Source: DATLGB01 sp038258425
GTDB lineage: Bacteria > Actinomycetota > Thermoleophilia > Solirubrobacterales > Solirubrobacteraceae
DNA length: 11,375 nucleotides
Reading direction: 5' to 3'
Assembly (NCBI GenBank): GCA_038258425.1
Contig: JBBSPV010000067.1
Location: 1-11,375 of the forward strand
Positions 6,651 to 11,375 of the stretch are shown one piece after another. The notes under the pieces were generated by a model. It was not told where the DNA came from. It saw only the letters and a program-made list of their open reading frames with translations, and did not search any database. The position numbers and the translations under genes were made by a program. Position 1 is the stretch's first letter. Every line of letters begins with the position of its first letter.

Positions 6651-7979
6651 GTGAACGCCGCGCTCGACAAGCTCCGAGCCGACGGCGCCGGGGAAGCCGG
6701 CCTCGCGGCCTTCGCCCGGCGCCTGGAGCAGCTGGCCGACCCGGACGCGGGGCGGCTGCCGGGCGACGAACTCGCGCCCGTCGGCGACCTGCCCCGGCTC
6801 GACGGGCTCCCGACCGACGACGGCGGGGGCCTCGCGGGCGTCGCCGTCGTGCGCCTCAACGGCGGGCTCGGCACGAGCATGGGGCTGCGCGCGCCGAAGT
6901 CGCTCGTCGAGGTCAAGCCCGGCCGGGCCTTCCTCGACGTCATCGCGGCGCAGGTCGGCGCGCTGCGCGAGCGCCACGGCGTCGCCCTCCCCCTCGTGCT
7001 CATGGACTCCGCGGCGACCCGGGAGGCGACGCTCGCCTTCCTCGCCGACCGTCACCCCGGCCTCGGGGCGCGTGACTTCCTCCAGGGTCACGAGCCCAAG
7101 CTGCGGGCCGACGACCACGAGCCGGTCCGGTGGCCGGCCGACCCCGGGCTCGAGTGGTGCCCGCCCGGCCACGGCGACGTCTACGTCGCGCTCGCCTCCT
7201 CCGGCACCCTCGACGGGCTGCTCGAGGCCGGCTGCGACCTCGCGTTCGTCGCCAACGCCGACAACCTCGGCGCGGTCCCGGACGCGCGCGTGGCGGCCTG
7301 GGCGCGGGCGTCGGGGGCCCCGCTCGTGCTCGAGGCCGTGCGTGGCACCCCGGCGGACCGCAAGGGCGGCCATCTGGCCTGCCGCGACGGCCGGCTCGTG
7401 CTGCGCGAGACGGCCCAGGTGCCCGACGGCGACGCGTCCTTCGGCGACGTCGACCACTGGCGCTTCTACAACGCGAACAACCTGTGGATCGACCTGCGCG
7501 CCCTGCGCCGGCTCCTGCGCGATGACCCGGCCGGGCCCCACCTGCCGCTGATCGTCAACCACAAGACCGTCGATCCGACGGATCCGGATTCGCTGCCGGT
7601 GCTCCAGCTCGAGACCGCCATGGGGGCGGCGATCGGCGCGTGGGACGGCGCCCGCGCGCTCGAAGTCTCGCGCACGCGGTTCGCACCGGTCAAGACGACG
7701 GACGACCTCGTCGTGGTGCGCTCGGACGCCTACGCGCTGCGCGAGGACGGGACGCTCGAGCCGTGCTTCGCGGGGGAGCCGCCCGTCGTGTCGCTGCGAG
7801 ACGCGCGCGACCTCGAGGCACTCGAGCGCGTCTTCCCGCACGGCCCGCCGTCGCTGCGCGGCTGCCGGACGCTGACCGTCGGCGCGGACGTCGTCTTCGG
7901 CCGCGACGTCGTGGTCACGGGCGACGTGACCGTCGAGGGCCCGGGCGAGATCGCCGCCGGCGAGCGGCTCGCGGGTTGA
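6651..7979 (+). CDS. UTP--glucose-1-phosphate uridylyltransferase (UDPGP family)
   Basis: A protein of about 442 residues that makes UDP-glucose from UTP and alpha-glucose-1-phosphate, the donor or precursor for many glycans. The nucleotide-binding loop RLNGGLGTSMG (about 68-78), followed by APKSLVEVK, is the signature of the UDPGP family found in eukaryotes and some bacteria; the common bacterial GalU belongs to a different family. NADNLGA, FYNANNLWIDL, NHKTVDP and RFAPVKTTDDLVVV are further family blocks, the last with a conserved Lys. The end is a short left-handed beta-helix-like tail (VGADVVFGRDVVVTGDV). The start is uncertain: GTG 6651 fits the predicted promoter and begins at the first conserved helix; GTG 6630 and GTG 6582 are in frame but would put the promoter inside the gene. 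It is convergent with a glycosyltransferase gene and near two others, suggesting supply of UDP-sugar. UDP-N-acetylhexosamine pyrophosphorylase is less likely given the TSMG loop. Confidence 0.9.
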   Translation: MNAALDKLRADGAGEAGLAAFARRLEQLADPDAGRLPGDELAPVGDLPRLDGLPTDDGGGLAGVAVVRLNGGLGTSMGLRAPKSLVEVKPGRAFLDVIAAQVGALRERHGVALPLVLMDSAATREATLAFLADRHPGLGARDFLQGHEPKLRADDHEPVRWPADPGLEWCPPGHGDVYVALASSGTLDGLLEAGCDLAFVANADNLGAVPDARVAAWARASGAPLVLEAVRGTPADRKGGHLACRDGRLVLRETAQVPDGDASFGDVDHWRFYNANNLWIDLRALRRLLRDDPAGPHLPLIVNHKTVDPTDPDSLPVLQLETAMGAAIGAWDGARALEVSRTRFAPVKTTDDLVVVRSDAYALREDGTLEPCFAGEPPVVSLRDARDLEALERVFPHGPPSLRGCRTLTVGADVVFGRDVVVTGDVTVEGPGEIAAGERLAG

Positions 7980-7998
7980 GGCACGCCTGCGGCGCACC

Positions 7999-8037
7999 GG
8001 TCGCGATCGGGCACCCCCAGCGTGCACGGTCGCGACC
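7999..8037. terminator. Strong hairpin between convergent genes, likely bidirectional terminator
   Basis: GGTCGCGATCG (7999-8009) pairs with CGGTCGCGACC (8027-8037): 11 bp with one G-U. After one mismatch, GCAC (8011-8014) pairs with GTGC (8022-8025) around a 7-nt loop. It lies between the stop of the uridylyltransferase gene (7979) and the stop of the minus-strand glycosyltransferase gene (8049), where a shared terminator is expected. No T-run is visible on either side. Confidence 0.6.
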
Positions 8038-8048
8038 ACCGCAGCGAC

Positions 8049-9068
8049 TTAGAGCCCGGCGAGGAGGCCGTCGACCGCGCTCGCCGTGCGGGCCCAGCTG
8101 AAGCCCCCGGCCCGCTCGAGCCCCGCCGTGCGCAGCCGCTCGCGCTCCGCGCTGTCGCCCAGCAGGTCGGCGAGGGCGGCGCGGACGGCCTCCCCGTCCG
8201 GCTCGACGAGCCGCGCCGCGCCGCCGCAGGTGTCGGGCAGCGCCCCCGCGCGGGCGGCGAGGACCGGCGTCCCGCAGGCCATGGCCTCCAGCGCGGTGAG
8301 GCCGAAGCCCTCGTGCAGGGACGGCAGGACGAAGGCCTCGGCGCCGGCGTAGAGGCCGGGCAGCAGGGCGTCCGGGACGTGGCCGAGCCGCCGCAGCGCG
8401 CCGAGGCCGCCCTCCGGCGCGAACTGCGGCCGGTCGCCGCCGGCGACGACGCCCTCGACGCCGTCGCCGGCCAGCGCCGCCGCGGCCGGGACGAGCGCCT
8501 GGAGGTTCTTGCGGGCGGTGGCCGAGGCGACGCACAGCACGTAGGGCCGCCGGAGGCCCAGCGCCGCGCGGGCCCCGCCGGCGTCGGCGCCGGGCGTGAA
8601 CGCCTCCCCCACGCCGCCGGGGATGACCGACACCTTCCCGGCGGGGACGGCGAGCAGCTCGACGAGCTCGCGCCGGGAGAACTCGGATACGGTCACCAGA
8701 TGCACGGCTCGGCGCGCCACCGCGGGCAGGATGCGCGCCTGCAGGGCGGCGTAGACCGGCGAGTACCAGGCCGGCTCGCGCAGGGCGGCGGCGTCGTGGA
8801 CGACCACGACGGCGCGCCGCGACGCCACGGGCGCGAGGTTGGCCGGGCACAGGAGCAGGCGGGCCCGCCGGCGCGCGGCCTCGACGGGCAGGACGCCCTG
8901 CTCCCACGCGTGGCCGAGCCGGTGCGAGAACGCCGCGGCGGGACGCAGCACGAGATAGCCGCCCGGCCGCAGGGCGGGCAGCCGGCCCGTGAGCTCGCGC
9001 GCCCCGCGCTCGACGCCCCCGAGCTCCGGGCGCGCCGCGGCGCGGGCGTTAATGGCGACGGGTCCCAT
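8049..9068 (-). CDS. Glycosyltransferase family 4 (GT-B fold)
   Basis: A 339-residue retaining glycosyltransferase of the GT1/GT4 superfamily, transferring a sugar from a nucleotide-sugar donor. The N-terminal half includes GGVERGARELTGRL (a loop-helix typical of the acceptor domain), VVVVHDAAAL (about 87-96) and LVTVSEFSRREL. The C-terminal half starts near RPYVLCVASATARKN (174-188) and has the donor-binding E-x7-E motif: Glu253 and Glu261 in HEGFGLTALEAMACGTPV. Start ATG 9068 gives MGPVAINARA, matching the first beta-strand of the family; open frame upstream lacks similarity and overlaps the divergent gene. No signal peptide or membrane segment, so a cytosolic or membrane-peripheral enzyme. 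It faces the uridylyltransferase gene end-to-end and is divergent, by 47 bp, from the next GT4 gene. Probably part of surface-polysaccharide assembly; donor and acceptor unknown. Confidence 0.9.
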   Translation of the reverse strand: MGPVAINARAAARPELGGVERGARELTGRLPALRPGGYLVLRPAAAFSHRLGHAWEQGVLPVEAARRRARLLLCPANLAPVASRRAVVVVHDAAALREPAWYSPVYAALQARILPAVARRAVHLVTVSEFSRRELVELLAVPAGKVSVIPGGVGEAFTPGADAGGARAALGLRRPYVLCVASATARKNLQALVPAAAALAGDGVEGVVAGGDRPQFAPEGGLGALRRLGHVPDALLPGLYAGAEAFVLPSLHEGFGLTALEAMACGTPVLAARAGALPDTCGGAARLVEPDGEAVRAALADLLGDSAERERLRTAGLERAGGFSWARTASAVDGLLAGL

Positions 9069-9115
9069 CGGCCCCGCAGCGTGCCAGAGGCGGCCGCGCG
9101 GGGCCGCGCGCCGGG
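9069..9115. promoter_or_regulatory. 47-bp divergent region between two glycosyltransferase genes
   Basis: The gap separates two oppositely oriented glycosyltransferase genes, so promoter elements should lie here or in the flanking codons. It holds a 9-bp direct repeat, GGCCGCGCG at 9092-9100 and 9102-9110, which also creates GCGGCC/GGCCGC self-complementarity. No -10/-35 pair is recognisable. Regulatory role is inferred from position only. Confidence 0.3.
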
Positions 9116-10255
9116 GTGAGCGCGCCGCTGCGCATCGCGGTCGACGGGCGCTCGCTGGCCGGCGGCCCGGCGCGGGGCGTCGCGCACTACCTGGCGGCCC
9201 TGCTGGAGGCGCTGGGCCGGCTGTACCCGGACGACGTCTACCGCGTCGTGCTGCCCCGCGGCGGCGCCGTACACGCGCGCGCGCCGCTGCCCGACGCCGT
9301 CGAGGTCCCCGTGCCCGGCCGGCTGCTCTTCGGGGCGGCGGCGCTGACCGGGCGGCCCCGGCTGGACCGGCTCGCCGGCGGCTGCGACGTCGCGTGGGTG
9401 CCGGCACCGGCGCCGCTGGCCGTCTCGCCCGGCGTGCCGCTCGTGCTCACGGTCCAGGACCGCTCCTGGGAGCGGCGGCCCCAGGACTTCACGGCCTACG
9501 AACGGCTGTGGCACGCCGCGGCCCGCCCGCGCGCCCTCGCCCGCCGGGCCGCCTGCGTGTTGACCACCACGGAGGTCGGGCGCGCGGACGTCGTCGCCGC
9601 CTGGGGGCTCGAGCCGCGGCGCGTCCGCGCGGTCGGGCTCGCTCCGGCGGTCGCGCCCGCGGTCGCCGCGGCCGCGGGCCTGGGCCTCCCCGGGGGTCGA
9701 GGCGAGTTGGTGTCGTCCCGGCCACCGCAGGTCGCCTCGACCCCCGGCGTTCCGGGGACGCGCGGCGCGGACGCCGCGCCGTACCTGCTCTTCGTCGGCG
9801 CGCTCGAACCGCGCAAGGGGCCCGACGTGCTCGCGCGGGCGCTGGAGCTGGCCCGCCCCCGCGGATTCGAGACGCGCGTCGTCGTCGTCGGCTCCGGACG
9901 CCTCGACGGGCTGCTGCGCATGCCCGGGGTGGAGGCGGCCGGCAGGCTCACCGACGCGGGCCTCTCGCGCCTGTACGCCGGCGCCGAGGCGCTCGTCGTC
10001 CCCTCCCGGCTGGAGGGCTACGGGCTGCCGGCCGTCGAGGCGCTCGCCCACGGCACGCCGGTGATCGGCTCGGACCTGCCCGAGGCGCGCGAGGTGCTCG
10101 GGGACGCCGCGACCTACGTCCCGGCCGACGATCCGGAGGCGCTCGCCCGGGCGCTGCTGGCGCCCCGGGCCGCCGCCCCGGCGCCGCCGCCGGCGTCGAG
10201 GCGCAGCTGGGACGAGGTCGCCCACCGGACGCGTGAGGCGCTCGCGTGCGGCTGA
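9116..10255 (+). CDS. Glycosyltransferase family 4 with hinge insertion
   Basis: A 379-residue GT-B fold glycosyltransferase, probably cytosolic or membrane-peripheral. The N-terminal domain begins with RIAVDGRSLAGGPARGVAHY and continues through LVLTVQDRSW. The C-terminal nucleotide-sugar domain begins PYLLFVGALEPRKG (222-235) and carries the E-x7-E pair, Glu300 and Glu308, in RLEGYGLPAVEALAHGTPV. In relatives a LGLPG-like segment leads almost directly into the YLLFVG strand; here residues of about 194-220 intervene. They are Ser/Pro/Gly/Arg-rich and encoded by a hairpin-forming stretch (9690-9781) using GGT, CGA, TTG and CCA codons that look rare here. Both glutamates are intact, so the enzyme may still work. 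Start is GTG 9116, just before the first conserved strand. The last 10 nt overlap the next glycosyltransferase gene, indicating an operon. Sugar specificity is unknown; mannosyl- or rhamnosyltransferase are common roles for this subgroup. Confidence 0.9.
   Translation: MSAPLRIAVDGRSLAGGPARGVAHYLAALLEALGRLYPDDVYRVVLPRGGAVHARAPLPDAVEVPVPGRLLFGAAALTGRPRLDRLAGGCDVAWVPAPAPLAVSPGVPLVLTVQDRSWERRPQDFTAYERLWHAAARPRALARRAACVLTTTEVGRADVVAAWGLEPRRVRAVGLAPAVAPAVAAAAGLGLPGGRGELVSSRPPQVASTPGVPGTRGADAAPYLLFVGALEPRKGPDVLARALELARPRGFETRVVVVGSGRLDGLLRMPGVEAAGRLTDAGLSRLYAGAEALVVPSRLEGYGLPAVEALAHGTPVIGSDLPEAREVLGDAATYVPADDPEALARALLAPRAAAPAPPPASRRSWDEVAHRTREALACG
9690..9781. repeat. Palindromic element inside the GT4 gene
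   Basis: A perfect 16-bp inverted repeat: CCGGGGGTCGAGGCGA (9690-9705) with TCGCCTCGACCCCCGG (9732-9747), loop 26 nt. Within the loop GGTG (9709-9712) can pair with CACC (9723-9726). The right arm overlaps a second hairpin, CCCCGG (9742-9747) with CCGGGG (9752-9757) and a CGTT tetraloop. A third follows: CGGCGCGG (9763-9770) with CCGCGCCG (9774-9781) and an ACG loop. The reading frame passes through without a stop. It fits an in-frame palindromic insertion at the domain hinge. No second copy was found in the window, so repeat status elsewhere in the genome is untested. Confidence 0.6.
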
Positions 10256-11118
10256 GCGTCGTCACCGTGCTGCACGACTCGGCGCCCGAGCTGCCGGCCC
10301 TGCTCGCCTCGCTGGGCCGCCACCTGCCTGACGCCCAGGTCGTCGCGGTCGACACGGCCTCCACCGACGACGGGCCGGCGCTTGCCGCCGACGCCGGCGC
10401 CGAGGTCGTCCGCCTGGCCGCCAACCCCGGTTTCGGGGCGGCCAACAACGCCGGCGTCGAGCGCGCCCGCCACCGGGTCAGCGTCCTGATCAATCCCGAC
10501 TGTGAGCTGATCGACTCCGGGCTCGAGGGCCTCGCCGAGGCCGCCCGCCGGCACGACGCCCTCCTCGCCCCCCGGCTCCTCGGCCTGGACGGCCTCGTGC
10601 AACACACGGCGCACCCGCTGCCCGGCACGCCCGGTGCGCTGCTTCCGGCGGTCCTGCACCCGCCGCTGCTCCCCAGCGCGCTGCGCGAGCGCACGGAGCC
10701 GTGGCGGTCCGCCCGCGCTCGCACCACCGGGTGGGCGATCGCGGCCTGCCTCGTGGCGCGCACCGGGACCCTGCGCCGGCTCGGGCCGTTCGACCCGGAG
10801 CCGTTCCTCTTCTTCGAGGACCTCGACCTCTGCCTGCGCGCCCGCGCCGCCGGCGTCCCCACGGTGTACGTCCCGCAGGTCACGGTGCGCCACGCGGGCG
10901 GGCACAGCACCCTGCGCGCCTACGCCGGCGAGCCCCACACCCTGCTCGCCCAGCGGCGCCGCAGCGTGGTGCGCGCCCGGCGCGGGACGCTGGCGGCCGC
11001 CACCGACGACGTCGCCCAGACGCTGACCTTCCTCACCCGGTGGGCGGCCCGAGCCGCCCTGCGCCGGCCGCGCGGGAGGCAGCGCGACCAGCTGCGCGCG
11101 CAGCTAGGCTCCCGCTGA
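10246..11118 (+). CDS. Glycosyltransferase family 2, rhamnosyltransferase-like
   Basis: A 290-residue GT-A fold inverting glycosyltransferase. LSVVTVLHDS opens the Rossmann-like core; VAVDTASTDDG (33-43) is the nucleotide-binding region. NPGFGAANNAG (60-70) and LINPDCEL (81-88, with Asp85 in the DxD-like position) are hallmarks of WbbL/RfbF-type rhamnosyltransferases. FFEDLDLCLRARAAG (189-203) has the Glu-Asp pair containing the likely catalytic base, followed by a conserved HAGGHS. The C-terminal part is basic (RRPRGRQRDQLR), which may favour membrane association. GTG 10246 overlaps the previous GT4 gene by 10 nt, with GAGG about 9 nt upstream; the stop TGA shares its A with the following ATG. 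It therefore sits in a tight three-gene chain for glycan assembly. Rhamnose as donor is inferred from motif resemblance only. Confidence 0.92.
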   Translation: MRLSVVTVLHDSAPELPALLASLGRHLPDAQVVAVDTASTDDGPALAADAGAEVVRLAANPGFGAANNAGVERARHRVSVLINPDCELIDSGLEGLAEAARRHDALLAPRLLGLDGLVQHTAHPLPGTPGALLPAVLHPPLLPSALRERTEPWRSARARTTGWAIAACLVARTGTLRRLGPFDPEPFLFFEDLDLCLRARAAGVPTVYVPQVTVRHAGGHSTLRAYAGEPHTLLAQRRRSVVRARRGTLAAATDDVAQTLTFLTRWAARAALRRPRGRQRDQLRAQLGSR

Positions 11119-11375
11119 TGGCCGCCCGTCTCGCTGCCCTCCTGTTCGCCCTGGTCCTGCTCCTGCCGGCCTCCGCCCTCGCCCAGAGCGCGGGCGACGA
11201 CCAGTACGTCGACCCGCTCGCCGGCCAGAGCACCCCGAAGCCGAAGCCCAGGTCGCAGGCCACGGCGGCGCCGACCAGCGCCCCGAGCGGCCAGGCCACC
11301 GCGGCGCCGACGGCCGCGCCGTCCGCCGGCGCGGGCACCGGCGCGGGCACCGGCGCCACCGCCGCACCGACGGCG
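11118..11375 (+). CDS. Secreted Ala/Pro/Thr-rich protein, 5' part only
   Basis: The frame from ATG 11118 is open to the window edge (86 codons seen). Residues 1-23 form a clear Sec signal peptide: Arg at position 4, hydrophobic core LAALLFALVLLLPASA, and a likely signal-peptidase I site after ALA (residue 22) or close by. Next comes SAGDDQYVDPLAGQ, then a Lys/Pro patch (TPKPKPR) and low-complexity Ala/Thr/Pro/Gly repeats with ATAAPT three times. The ATG shares its A with the TGA of the glycosyltransferase gene before it, so it is probably translated from the same mRNA. The rest is outside the window; a surface-exposed or wall-associated protein, perhaps with a C-terminal anchor, would fit. 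I do not recognise a family. Antisense frames here are shadows and lack any such coherent features. Confidence 0.75.
   Translation, partial: MAARLAALLFALVLLLPASALAQSAGDDQYVDPLAGQSTPKPKPRSQATAAPTSAPSGQATAAPTAAPSAGAGTGAGTGATAAPTA
11256..11351 (+). repeat. Short repeats coding the Ala/Thr/Pro-rich region
   Basis: A 20-nt unit starting CAGGCCAC at 11256 recurs at 11292 with one mismatch, a 36-nt (12-codon) period encoding QATAAPT-type repeats; a degenerate third ATAAPT follows near 11355. GGCGCGGGCACC is duplicated exactly in tandem at 11328-11339 and 11340-11351 (Gly-Ala-Gly-Thr). All periods are multiples of three, so copy-number change would preserve the frame. Confidence 0.7.

Noticed and set aside
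5631..8039. An 802-codon minus-strand open frame across the aldo/keto reductase and uridylyltransferase genes
   Set aside because: It spans two well-supported plus-strand genes and an intergenic promoter and has biased composition with no motif.
8693..10225. A 510-codon minus-strand open frame across the divergent glycosyltransferase genes
   Set aside because: It crosses two confirmed genes on opposite strands and their intergenic gap; its composition is that of a shadow frame.
1..11375. CRISPR array, insertion sequence, prophage or defence system
   Set aside because: No regularly spaced repeats, transposase, integrase, nuclease or toxin-antitoxin signatures are visible; the genes are regulatory and carbohydrate-metabolic.

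Overview
The window is very GC-rich (roughly 70-75% by eye) and densely packed. It uses GTG starts freely, has start/stop overlaps between co-directional genes, and carries long antisense shadow ORFs. This looks like a high-GC actinobacterium. The gene set (a SigB/SigF-type sigma factor, a GH65 phosphorylase paired with beta-phosphoglucomutase as in mycobacteria, a UDPGP-family uridylyltransferase, GT4/GT2 glycosyltransferases) would suit a soil actinobacterium, possibly class Thermoleophilia (Solirubrobacterales). That placement is an inference from gene content and not a sequence match.

Layout. (1) 1-1794, plus strand: a GC-rich hairpin upstream, then a two-gene regulatory operon. A Crp/Fnr-like regulator overlaps by 4 nt with a SigB/SigF-type sigma factor. 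An inverted repeat covers the regulator's proposed GTG start, and an 18-bp perfect palindrome lies in its 3' end. (2) 1864-5620, minus strand, transcribed from right to left: beta-phosphoglucomutase (pgmB), a GH65 disaccharide phosphorylase (stop/start overlap) and thymidine kinase (tdk, 41-nt gap). The first two form a catabolic pair that turns an alpha-glucosyl disaccharide into glucose plus beta-glucose-1-phosphate and then glucose-6-phosphate. (3) 5664-7979, plus strand: an aldo/keto reductase, then a UDPGP-family UTP-glucose-1-phosphate uridylyltransferase. The second gene is preceded by a near-consensus SigB/SigF-type promoter (GTTT-N14-GGGTAA) that would give a leaderless or nearly leaderless mRNA. 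(4) 7980-8048: a strong hairpin between convergent genes. (5) 8049-11375: a glycan-assembly locus. A minus-strand GT4 glycosyltransferase is divergent from a plus-strand chain of GT4 glycosyltransferase, GT2 glycosyltransferase and the 5' end of a secreted Ala/Pro/Thr-rich protein, the last two junctions overlapping.

How it may work together. UDP-glucose made by the uridylyltransferase is a plausible donor or precursor for the glycosyltransferases, which look like cell-surface polysaccharide enzymes. The GH65/PgmB pair feeds the same glucose-phosphate pool, but through the beta anomer and G6P, so the two halves are not directly linked. The sigma factor at the left end could recognise the promoter in front of the uridylyltransferase; this is a testable link inside the window.

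Most unusual feature: inside the plus-strand GT4 gene, at the hinge between its two Rossmann-like domains, there is a perfect 16-bp inverted repeat with a 26-nt loop. Two further hairpins follow it directly. The block is translated in frame as an apparent extra segment of about 27 residues using codons that look uncommon here. It resembles an in-frame palindromic element insertion (comparable in concept to protein-coding palindromic elements of Rickettsia), but no database comparison could be made.
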